Below the pieces are notes generated by a model that was given only the letters and a program-made list of their open reading frames with translations, did not search any database and was not told where the DNA came from. Source: Catellatospora bangladeshensis (GTDB lineage: Bacteria > Actinomycetota > Actinomycetes > Mycobacteriales > Micromonosporaceae). Taken from it: DNA of 64,000 nucleotides. Position numbers and translations under genes: made by a program. Positions 39,494 to 47,051 of the stretch are shown here, piece by piece; position 1 is the first letter of the stretch, and every line of letters starts with the position of its first letter. Location of the stretch: the NCBI RefSeq assembly GCF_016862575.1, contig NZ_BONF01000002.1:1-64000 (forward strand). The letters are read 5' to 3'.

Positions 39494-41683
39494 GTGTCCC
39501 GACGCAACCGCCCCCTCGCCGCGGCGCTCGCCTCATTATTGCTGGCAGCGGGCCTCGCCGCCGCTGTCGCGGCCCGCCCCACACCCGGCCCCGACCTGGT
39601 CCCCGCCAAGGCCGACGCCAACCCGGGCAACCGTGACGTCATCGTGCATCTCTTCCAATGGCCCTGGGCCTCCATCGCGAGCGAGTGCACCAGCGTGCTC
39701 GGCCCGAAGGGCTACGGAGCAGTGCAGGTGTCCCCGCCGCAGGAGCACGTCGTGCTCGGCGGCCAGGGCTACCCCTGGTGGCAGGACTACCAGCCGGTCA
39801 GCTACCAGCTCGTGTCCCGCCGCGGCGACCGCGCCGCCTTCGCCAACATGATCACCACCTGCCACAACGCCGGGGTGAAGATCTATGTGGACGCGGTCGT
39901 CAACCATATGACAGGCGGCGCCTCCACCGGGACCGGCTCGGCCGGCTCGACGTACTCGCAGTACAACTACCCGGGGATCTATCAGAATCAGGACTTCCAC
40001 CACTGCGGCCGCAACGGCAACGACGACATCGTCAGCTGGGGCGACCGCTGGGAGGTGCAGAACTGCGAGCTGGTCAACCTCTCCGACCTGGCCACCGAGT
40101 CGAGCTACGTGCGCGGCAGGCTCACCGCGTACCTCAACGACCTGGTGTCGCTCGGGGTGGACGGGTTCCGGGTGGACGCGGCCAAGCACATGCCCGTCGC
40201 CGACCTCCAGGCGATCCTCGGCGGCGTCAGCGGCGCGCCGTACGTGTTCCACGAGGTGATCGAGGACAGCGCCTTCCCGCCCGGCGAGTACGCGGGCATC
40301 GGCGACGTCACCGAGTTCCGCTACGGCGACGTGGTCGGCAACGCGTTCCGTGACGCGAACCTGTCCAACCTGACCAACCTCGCCTCGCAGATGGCGCTGA
40401 GCAGCGGCGACGCCGTCAACTTCATCGACAACCACGACACACAGCGCAACGGGCGGGCCCGGCTCACCTACAAGGACGGGCAGACCCACGCGCTGGCGCA
40501 GGCGTTCAGCCTGGCGTACCCGTACGGCACGCCCCAGCTGATGAGCAGCTTCACCTTCACCAACCCGGAGGCCGGGCCGCCCGCCGCGAGCAACGGCACC
40601 ACCAACCAGGTGACCTGCGGCTCCGGCTGGGAGTGCGAGCACCGCCGCACCGTGGTGGCCAACCTGGTCGGCTTCCACAACGCGGTCAACGGCACCGGTG
40701 TCGGCAACTGGACCTCGCCGTCCTCGTCCCGCATCGGCTTCTCGCGCGGCAACATCGGCTATGCCGCGTTCAACCGCGACGGGTCGGCCTGGAGCACCAC
40801 CTTCAGCACCGGCCTGCCCGCCGGCGTGTACTGCAACGTGGCCACGGGCGACTTCACGGCCGGTGCCTGCTCCGGCAGCACGGTGACCGTGAACTCGTCC
40901 GGCCAGGCCACGGTCTCGGTGGCCGGCAACAGCGCGCTGGCGATCTACACCGGCGCGATGGTGAGCAGCTCACCCCAGCCCTCGGCCTCGGCCTCACCGT
41001 CCCCCAGTGGCACGGCGTGCACGACCGTCGCCGTCACCTTCGAGTCGAACACCACGACCACCACCGGGCAGAACGTGTACGTCGCGGGCAGCATCGCCCA
41101 GCTCGGCTCGTGGAACACGGCGAACGCCGTGGCCATGTCGAGCGCGGCGTACCCGCTCTGGCGGGTCACCGTGAACCTGCCGGCGGGCGCCTACTTCGAG
41201 TACAAGTACATCAAGAAGACCAGCTCGGGCACCGTGACCTGGGAAAGCATCGCCAACCGCAATCACACGGTCCCGACCGGCGCCTGCGCCGTGACCTACA
41301 GCGAGACCTGGAACGTGACCGGCGGCACCACCCCGTCCCCATCCGCCTCGCCGTCGGCGTCACCCTCGCCGAGCGGCACCGCTTGCGCGAGCATCGCCGC
41401 CGCGTTCTCGGTCAACGCCACCACGGTCTGGGGCCAGAACGTCTACGTGATCGGCTCCGTCCCCGCCCTCGGCAGCTGGAACACCGCCAGCGCGGTGGCC
41501 CTGTCCAGCGCGGCCTACCCCGTCTGGGCCGCGACGATCAACCTCCCGCCCGGCACCACCTTCACCTACAAGTACATAAAGAAGGACGCCTCCGGCAACG
41601 TCACCTGGGAGAGCGACCCCAACCGCTCCCGTACCACCCCCACCACCCCCTGCACCACCACCTACGCCGACACCTGGCGCTGA
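39494..41683 (+). CDS. amy: Secreted alpha-amylase with two CBM20 domains
   Basis: The 729-residue secreted GH13 enzyme has a signal peptide at residues 1-27. The catalytic barrel shows VDAVVNHM, DGFRVDAAKH (nucleophile Asp), FHEVIED (acid/base Glu) and FIDNHDTQR. An all-beta C domain ends near residue 490. A Ser/Pro linker leads to CBM20 number 1 (about 512-615), a second linker and CBM20 number 2 (about 630-729). The CBM20 modules have QNVYVAGSIAQLGSWNTANAVAM and QNVYVIGSVPALGSWNTASAVAL and bind raw starch. Two tandem CBM20 are unusual against the common single one. The GTG at 39494 follows AGGAGGA. The stop merges with a family A repeat. Confidence 0.95.
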   Translation: MSRRNRPLAAALASLLLAAGLAAAVAARPTPGPDLVPAKADANPGNRDVIVHLFQWPWASIASECTSVLGPKGYGAVQVSPPQEHVVLGGQGYPWWQDYQPVSYQLVSRRGDRAAFANMITTCHNAGVKIYVDAVVNHMTGGASTGTGSAGSTYSQYNYPGIYQNQDFHHCGRNGNDDIVSWGDRWEVQNCELVNLSDLATESSYVRGRLTAYLNDLVSLGVDGFRVDAAKHMPVADLQAILGGVSGAPYVFHEVIEDSAFPPGEYAGIGDVTEFRYGDVVGNAFRDANLSNLTNLASQMALSSGDAVNFIDNHDTQRNGRARLTYKDGQTHALAQAFSLAYPYGTPQLMSSFTFTNPEAGPPAASNGTTNQVTCGSGWECEHRRTVVANLVGFHNAVNGTGVGNWTSPSSSRIGFSRGNIGYAAFNRDGSAWSTTFSTGLPAGVYCNVATGDFTAGACSGSTVTVNSSGQATVSVAGNSALAIYTGAMVSSSPQPSASASPSPSGTACTTVAVTFESNTTTTTGQNVYVAGSIAQLGSWNTANAVAMSSAAYPLWRVTVNLPAGAYFEYKYIKKTSSGTVTWESIANRNHTVPTGACAVTYSETWNVTGGTTPSPSASPSASPSPSGTACASIAAAFSVNATTVWGQNVYVIGSVPALGSWNTASAVALSSAAYPVWAATINLPPGTTFTYKYIKKDASGNVTWESDPNRSRTTPTTPCTTTYADTWR

Positions 41684-41735
41684 AAGGAAGGGCACCTTCT
41701 TAACGCTATGCGTAGAGGAAGGTGCCCTTCTTAAC
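41681..41735 (+). repeat. Inverted repeat, family A, copy 5
   Basis: It begins with the TGA stop of the amylase gene (TGAAAGGAAGGGCACC), loop AACGCTATGCGTAG, ending AAGGTGCCCTTCTTAAC. The 282-bp gap to the convergent helicase gene also holds a family B and another family A copy. Confidence 0.95.
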
Positions 41736-41780
41736 GCGCCGCAGGGTGCGGCCTCGCGCCAGCGGCGTGGCCCAGGCTCC

Positions 41781-41845
41781 ATGATCGGCGTTTCGTGTCA
41801 AGAAGTGCGGTCTGGCCACACCTTCTGACACGAAACACCGATCAT
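41781..41845. repeat. Inverted repeat, family B, copy 3
   Basis: ATGATCGGCGTTTCGTGTCA and TGACACGAAACACCGATCAT are 20-bp arms with one mismatch, and AGAAGTG/CACCTTCT pair inside. It lies between two family A copies. Confidence 0.95.
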
Positions 41846-41915
41846 GGCGAGCGCACCCGGCGCGTGGCCGCTGCGGGCGCGTCAGACCACCACAGGCACG
41901 GGCACAGGCCAAGGG

Positions 41916-41968
41916 GTTAACAAGGGCACCTTCCTCTACGCATAGCGTTAAGAAGGTGCCCTTCCTTA
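41916..41968 (-). repeat. Inverted repeat, family A, copy 6
   Basis: On the minus strand it begins with the TAA stop of the helicase gene (TAAGGAAGGGCACC) and ends AAGGTGCCCTTGTTAAC. With copy 5 it forms a facing pair at a convergent gene junction. Confidence 0.95.
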
Positions 41969-44134
41969 TCGCCAGGGGTGGGTGGCGATGGTGGTGAGGC
42001 GCTGGGTGGCGCGGGAGAGGGCGACGTAGAGGGTGCGCCTGCCCGCGTCGGTGCCGGCGTCGACGGCGCCGGGCTCGACCAGGACGACGGCGTCGTACTC
42101 CATGCCCTTCGCGGCCAGCGCGGTGACCACGCGCAGGCGGTCGGTGTCCCACTCGGACAGGCGGGCCCGGATCCGGTCCCGCGCCCGCGCGTCGGGGGCG
42201 ATCACGCCGACGGTGCCCTCGACCTCGGACAGCAGCGCGGCCACCGCGTCGCGCACCGCGCCGTCCAGCTCGGCGGCGGGCACCAGGCGGTGCACCGGCT
42301 CGATGCCGGTGGTCCGTACGGCCTTCGGCAGCGGCAGGTCCGGCGACACCTTCCGGATCACCTCGGCCGCCACCGCGAAGATCTCCGTCGAGTTGCGGTA
42401 GTTCGTGGTGAGCTGGTGCGGGTGCCGCTTGCGGCCGCCGAGCGCCTCGTCCCGGGCCCGGATCATCTCGTTGGCGCCGCCGATCCAGGCGGACTGGGCC
42501 GGGTCGCCGACCACGGTCCAGCTCGCCGCGTGCCCCCGGCGGCCGATCATGCGCCACTGCATCGGTGTGACGTCCTGCGCCTCGTCGACCACCACGTGCG
42601 CGTAGTCGCGGTAGTCGACCTCGCGCGGCGTGGCGGCCTGCGCGGCGCGGGCGCGCTCGTACACCGTCGCGGCCTCGCGGATGCCGCCCACCGTGAACGC
42701 CTCCCGCCTGCGCCTCTTCGGCTTGGGCTGGGTGCCGAGCAGGTCGTGCAGCTCGTCGAGCAGCGGCACGTCGTCGATGCTGGGGCCCTGCTCGCGCAGC
42801 GGCGCCAGGGCACGCGACAGCAGCTTCTGCTCCTCGTACGACAGGGTGCCCTCGGCGGCGCGGCGCAGCCGGTTCGGCTCGGCGAGCCAGCCCAGCACCT
42901 GCACCGGGCTCACGATCGGCCACCAGGCCTTGAGGAAGTCGCGGAAGCCCTCGTGCTCGGACAGCTCCTCGTCGAAGCGGGCCTGCTCCAGCCGCGGCTG
43001 TTTCGCCTTCATCCGCTCCCAGAGCAGGTCGAGCACGGCGCCGAACGCCTTCGCGCGGATCGCGTTGCGCGGGTTGCCGCGCCCGATCCGGCGGCGGATC
43101 TCCTCGCCCTCGTGGCGGGTCAGCTCCAGCCACTCGCCGCGGTAGCGCAGGCGCAGACCGTCGGGGTTGCCGGGCGGCGCGGCCTCGGCGGCGCGGCGCA
43201 GCACCCGGCGCATGCGCAGCGAGCCCTTCACGGCGCGTACGGCCGCCGTCTCCTCGCGGGTCGCGTCGAACCCGGGCACGAGCTGCCCGACGGAGCGCAG
43301 CGTGGCCGACTCCTCGCCGAGGGCGGGCAGCACCGTCTCGATGTACTCGACGAACACCGGCGACGGGCCGACGATCAGCACCCCGCCGCCCGCGAAGCGC
43401 GCCCGGTCTGCGTACAGCAGGTAGGCCGCGCGGTGCAGCGCGACGGCGGTCTTGCCGGTGCCCGGACCGCCCTCGACCATGGTCACCCCGGACGCGGGGG
43501 AGCGGATCGCCAGGTCCTGCTCGTGCTGGATGGTGGCGACGATGTCGCGCATGCCGGTGCCCTTGGCCCGGCTCAGCGCGGCGAGCAGCGCGCCGTCGCC
43601 GACCACCCGCATGCCCTCCGGCGCGGCCGAGGGGTCCAGCAGGTCGTCCTCGAGGCCGGTCACCTTCTCGCCGAACGACGAGATCATCCGGCGGCGGATC
43701 ACGCCCAGCGGCTGCGCGGCGGTGGCCCGGTAGAAGGCCGCCGCGGCCGGGGCCCGCCAGTCGATCAGCAGCGGCTCGGCCGTCTCGGTGCGCACCCCGA
43801 GACGCCCGATGTAGCGTGGCCGCTCGGCCCACGCCGCCGCCTCCGGGTCGGCCGCGACCTCGTCGGCGCCCGCCCCGCTGTGATCGGGGTGCATGTCGAG
43901 GCGGCCGAAGACCAGGCCCTCGTGCTCGGCGTCGAAGGCGTGCCGGCGCCGGGCCGCGTGGAACACCATCGCGTCGCGCTCGACCAGTGAGCCGTACGTG
44001 CCCACCCGGGCGAGTTGATAACCGTCGGCCTCGGCCTTCGCGGCGTCGGCGCGCAGCCGCGCGAGCCGCGCGTACACGCGGTCCACGTGCTGCTGCTCGA
44101 TGGCGATCTCGTCGTGCAGGGTGTTGTCAGACAT
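41966..44134 (-). CDS. helD: HelD-like RNA polymerase-associated helicase
   Basis: The 722-residue UvrD/Rep-like SF1 protein of the HelD type has an N-terminal coiled coil (residues 1-60, probing the polymerase secondary channel in known structures), DWRAPAAAAFYRA, Walker A GGPGTGKTAVALHRAAYLLY near residue 220, DEAQDVTPMQWRM and motif VI YVALSRATQRL at the C-terminus. HelD frees stalled RNA polymerase from DNA; actinobacterial class II members include HelR, which protects against rifamycins. The ATG at 44134 follows GGGAGAC. The leader has half of a rifamycin-element-like palindrome (44149-44168). Single-gene unit. Confidence 0.88.
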   Translation of the reverse strand: MSDNTLHDEIAIEQQHVDRVYARLARLRADAAKAEADGYQLARVGTYGSLVERDAMVFHAARRRHAFDAEHEGLVFGRLDMHPDHSGAGADEVAADPEAAAWAERPRYIGRLGVRTETAEPLLIDWRAPAAAAFYRATAAQPLGVIRRRMISSFGEKVTGLEDDLLDPSAAPEGMRVVGDGALLAALSRAKGTGMRDIVATIQHEQDLAIRSPASGVTMVEGGPGTGKTAVALHRAAYLLYADRARFAGGGVLIVGPSPVFVEYIETVLPALGEESATLRSVGQLVPGFDATREETAAVRAVKGSLRMRRVLRRAAEAAPPGNPDGLRLRYRGEWLELTRHEGEEIRRRIGRGNPRNAIRAKAFGAVLDLLWERMKAKQPRLEQARFDEELSEHEGFRDFLKAWWPIVSPVQVLGWLAEPNRLRRAAEGTLSYEEQKLLSRALAPLREQGPSIDDVPLLDELHDLLGTQPKPKRRRREAFTVGGIREAATVYERARAAQAATPREVDYRDYAHVVVDEAQDVTPMQWRMIGRRGHAASWTVVGDPAQSAWIGGANEMIRARDEALGGRKRHPHQLTTNYRNSTEIFAVAAEVIRKVSPDLPLPKAVRTTGIEPVHRLVPAAELDGAVRDAVAALLSEVEGTVGVIAPDARARDRIRARLSEWDTDRLRVVTALAAKGMEYDAVVLVEPGAVDAGTDAGRRTLYVALSRATQRLTTIATHPWR

Positions 44135-44251
44135 GCGTCTCCCGGGCCGGGCCTTGCGGCGATGGTGCCTCGCCAGGGTACGGGCTGCCTCCGACTCGAA
44201 GATCGATCACCGGGCCGATGTGGCGTGCGGTACGACCCGATAAACTGGAGA

Positions 44252-44932
44252 TCAGCCGACCCGCTCCTTGGCGGGCCGCTTCGCGGGCGACTCGCCCGCC
44301 ACCGGCTCGGCCCCGCCGGTCTCCGCCAGCGCCTTCTTCGCGCGCTGCTTGAACCACCAGGTGGTGCCCAGCCCGGCGACCACGGCCAGGATCAGCGCCG
44401 CCCACGAGAAACGCTTGAGCCAGTGCTCCGCCACCTCGCCCAGCGCGTAGATCGCGAAGGTGGTGCCGAACGCCCAGACCAGCCCACCGCCCGCGTTGGC
44501 CACCAGGAACTTCCGGTACGGCACCTTCAGCGCGCCGGCCATCGGCCCGGCCAGGATGCGCAGCAGCGCGATGAACCGGCCGAAGAACACCGCCCACACG
44601 CCCCAGCGCCCGAACATCGTCTCGGCGCGCACGATCTGCTCCGGACCCAGGTGCTTCGGGAAGCGGCGGCCCAGGCGCTCCAGCAGCGGGCGGCCGCCGC
44701 GCTTGCCGATCGCGTACCCGATGGAATCGCCGACGATCGCGCCGCTCGCGGCCGCGATCGCCACGCCCCACGGGGAGATGTGCTGGGTGGTCGCCGCCAG
44801 CAGCGACGAGCTGACCAGGACGATCTCGCCCGGCAGCGGGATGCCCATGCTCTCGGTGCCGATGACCAGGCCGACGAGCAGGTACACGACGAGGGCCGGG
44901 AGGGTCTCCAGCCACTGGCCGACGAACTCCAT
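44252..44932 (-). CDS. DedA family membrane protein
   Basis: The 226-residue protein has the DedA/SNARE-associated fold: ESMGIPLPGEIVLVSSSLLA near residue 27, GYAIGKRGGRPLLERLG, then FGRFIALLRILAGPMAGALKVPYRKFL near residue 117, with four to five hydrophobic segments. The Glu and the Arg residues of FGRF and LLR are the functional ones in known members. DedA proteins act as lipid scramblases for polyprenyl or phospholipids. The last 30 residues are a charged tail. The start at 44932 has GGAGAAGGTGAACG before it. Confidence 0.92.
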   Translation of the reverse strand: MEFVGQWLETLPALVVYLLVGLVIGTESMGIPLPGEIVLVSSSLLAATTQHISPWGVAIAAASGAIVGDSIGYAIGKRGGRPLLERLGRRFPKHLGPEQIVRAETMFGRWGVWAVFFGRFIALLRILAGPMAGALKVPYRKFLVANAGGGLVWAFGTTFAIYALGEVAEHWLKRFSWAALILAVVAGLGTTWWFKQRAKKALAETGGAEPVAGESPAKRPAKERVG

Positions 44933-45065
44933 CGTTCACCTTCTCCCGTGAGCAGCACCCGAGGTCGTACGCCGCCCGGGACGCTCGAAAGATACCCGAC
45001 CGGCAGGGCTGTCGCATCAGGCTCGAGCCCCTAGTGGGCGCGCGGGGGTGTCGGATCGCGGCGTT

Positions 45066-45118
45066 GCGGCCGTGAGAAGGGTCGCACTACTTCTGAGTAG
45101 TCTTCCGGTCACGGCCGC
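45066..45118 (+). promoter_or_regulatory. Long hairpin in the carbonic anhydrase leader
   Basis: GCGGCCGTGA (45066-45075) pairs perfectly with TCACGGCCGC (45109-45118), GAAGG with CTTCC inside it, and ACTACT with AGTAGT around TCTG at the tip. The structure ends 20 bp before the ATG of the carbonic anhydrase gene. It may be an attenuator, leader RNA or operator. Confidence 0.75.
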
Positions 45119-45138
45119 CTAGCGGCGACCCTGATCGC

Positions 45139-45774
45139 ATGACGCAGTCGAAGACCGCGCCCCCCGACCACACCCTGGACACGCCCGGCACGCGCCGGGG
45201 GCCGGCAGAGTCGCTGGCCGATCTCATGGCGGGCAACCGCCGGTTCGTGGCGGGCCGTCCCCGCTACGGGCACCACGTCGCCGAGGCCGCCTCGCGCTCC
45301 GGCGGGCAGGAGCCCTACGCCGTCGTGCTGGGCTGCATCGACTCCCGCGTGCCGCTGGAGGCGGTGTTCGACCAGAACTTCGGCTCCATCTGCGTGGTGC
45401 GCTCCGGCGCCCACGTGCTGGACCGCTCGGTCGTCGGCTCGGTCGAGTTCGCCGTGTCCGAACTGCACGCCTCGCTGGTGATGGTGCTCGGCCACGAGCG
45501 CTGCGGCGCCGTCGCCGCCACCGTCGACGCGCTGCGCACCGGCAGCCGCCCGGACGGCTTCATGGGCTACCTGGTGGACCAGATCGCGCCCGCGGTGACC
45601 GAGGCCGGCCTGAACGACGCGCAGGTGCAGGCCAAGGCGCTGCGCCGGCACGTGACCCGCACCGCCGAGCAGCTCCGCCTGGCCGACCGCCTGGCCCAGG
45701 CCGCAGCCGCCGGCCGCGTCCAGATCGTCGGCGCCGTGTACGACCTCGACACCGGCGTCGTAGACCTCCTCTGA
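45139..45774 (+). CDS. Beta-class carbonic anhydrase
   Basis: The 211-residue protein is a beta carbonic anhydrase: zinc ligands Cys66, His119 and Cys122 with the Asp68-Arg70 dyad (GCIDSRVP, GHERCGAV). It interconverts carbon dioxide and bicarbonate, needed by carboxylases such as the acyl-CoA carboxylase encoded 4 kb downstream. The first 25 residues are poorly conserved and no export signal is present. The ATG at 45139 lies directly after the long leader hairpin. Confidence 0.93.
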   Translation: MTQSKTAPPDHTLDTPGTRRGPAESLADLMAGNRRFVAGRPRYGHHVAEAASRSGGQEPYAVVLGCIDSRVPLEAVFDQNFGSICVVRSGAHVLDRSVVGSVEFAVSELHASLVMVLGHERCGAVAATVDALRTGSRPDGFMGYLVDQIAPAVTEAGLNDAQVQAKALRRHVTRTAEQLRLADRLAQAAAAGRVQIVGAVYDLDTGVVDLL

Positions 45775-45791
45775 CCCGGCCCACGCCGTGC

Positions 45792-45858
45792 GAAGATCGC
45801 GGTCTCGTGTCGGAATGTGCGGGTTGGCGCCGCCTTTCGACACGAGACGGCGATCTTC
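45792..45858. repeat. Inverted repeat, family B, copy 4
   Basis: GAAGATCGCGGTCTCGTGTCG and CGACACGAGACGGCGATCTTC are near-perfect arms. It lies 17 bp after the carbonic anhydrase stop codon. Confidence 0.95.
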
Positions 45859-45935
45859 ACGTACTCCCTGGGTACGACGAGAAGCCCGCGGGCGCGTGGC
45901 CTGCGGGCTTCTGGACGTGCGGGTGAGGGAGCTGC

Positions 45936-46262
45936 TCAGCCCTCGAAGATGCCGGCCTCGGCCAGCCGCTTCTCGGTGGCGTCCCAGCCGTGGCCCGGGT
46001 GCGCGGTGTTCAGCGCGACGAGCTCGGCACGGATCTTGGTGGCGTGACCCGCGCCCGCGAGCACGCGGATCTCCTCGATGAAGGCGTCCGAGGTCGTGCT
46101 CAGGTGCACGGTCTTGCCGTTGGTGAGGTTCCGCACGTAGGCGTGCTTGCCGTTGTTCAGCGGAATGATGTACTTGAACTCACCGAGCACGCTCAGCGCG
46201 CCACCCTTGGCCTCACCGGCCCGGACAGACGCGCGCGCGGTCTTGGAGGTGTTGCTCGCCAC
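45936..46262 (-). CDS. Small hypothetical protein
   Basis: The 108-residue protein is not recognised as a named family. It is soluble, with a beta-rich centre (GEFKYIIPLNNGKHAYVRNLTNGKTVHLSTTSDAF) and a C-terminal helix (EEIRVLAGAGHATKIRAELVALN). The GTG at 46262 is chosen because AAGGAG lies 7-12 bp upstream; longer open frame lacks a site. Standing alone between the carbonic anhydrase and the DUF3145 gene it is probably real: codon use is normal and the ribosome site is strong. Confidence 0.75.
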   Translation of the reverse strand: MASNTSKTARASVRAGEAKGGALSVLGEFKYIIPLNNGKHAYVRNLTNGKTVHLSTTSDAFIEEIRVLAGAGHATKIRAELVALNTAHPGHGWDATEKRLAEAGIFEG

Positions 46263-46496
46263 GACGTACTCCTTGAAGTCTGGTTGACCAGAGAACTCTA
46301 CATGACGTCCACGCGATCCCTGACCGGCGTCGCCTTCCGGTGTGACGGACACGTCGCCGCGGGCCGGTCGGACATTTCATCCGGCGAGTTTCGCGATTCT
46401 CTGGCGCCACATCCGTCCCACCAGTCATAGTGGGTGAGATCGCCGGAGTCGTCAGGCCGTAGGGGAAGACGAGCCTGTCCGTCTCGGGAGGTCACC

Positions 46497-46991
46497 GTGC
46501 CCACGCGTGGCGTCGTACACGTCCACTCGAGCCCGCTCGCCGTGTGTCCTCACGTCGAGTGGGCGATTTCGCGCGCCCTGAAAAGCGGCGCGGTCAACCT
46601 GCACTGGTCGGTGCAGCCCGTCGAGCCCAGCGCCCGGCGCGCCGAGTGCGGCTGGTCGGGCCGTCCCGGCACCGCCGCGGACATCGCCGCCGAGCTGCGC
46701 CAGTGGCCGATGCTGCGCTTCGAGATCACCGAGGAGCCGAGTCCCGGGGTGGACGGCGAGCGGTTCATGCACGTCCCCGGCCGGGGCCTGTTCCGGGCGG
46801 CGATGGGCGCGGCCGGTGACATCCAGCTCGGCGAGGACCGGCTGCGCACCATCATCACGTCCAGCCGCAGCCCGGAGGCGCTGGCCCACGCGCTGGACCT
46901 GGCCATGGGCACCCCCTGGGACGCCGAGCTGGAGCCGTACCGCTACGCGGCGGAAGGGGCGCCGGTCACGCTGCTGACGAGGGCGGGTTAG
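46497..46991 (+). CDS. DUF3145 domain protein
   Basis: The 164-residue protein matches DUF3145: VVHVHSSPLAVCPHVEWAISRALKSG, ECGWSGRPGTAADIAAELRQWPMLRFEITEEPS, ERFMHVPGRGLFRAAMGAAGDIQLGEDRLR. It is a conserved actinobacterial family of unknown role that in Streptomyces lies beside the fabD-fabH-acpP-fabF genes; here it is 4-5 kb away from them. GTG at 46497 has GGGAGG 5 bp upstream. Cytoplasmic. Confidence 0.9.
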   Translation: MPTRGVVHVHSSPLAVCPHVEWAISRALKSGAVNLHWSVQPVEPSARRAECGWSGRPGTAADIAAELRQWPMLRFEITEEPSPGVDGERFMHVPGRGLFRAAMGAAGDIQLGEDRLRTIITSSRSPEALAHALDLAMGTPWDAELEPYRYAAEGAPVTLLTRAG

Positions 46992-47051
46992 GCCGTACGG
47001 ACGATGCGGGGATGCGTGTAACGGTTGACCCCGTCCCGTCCGGCTGGTGGG

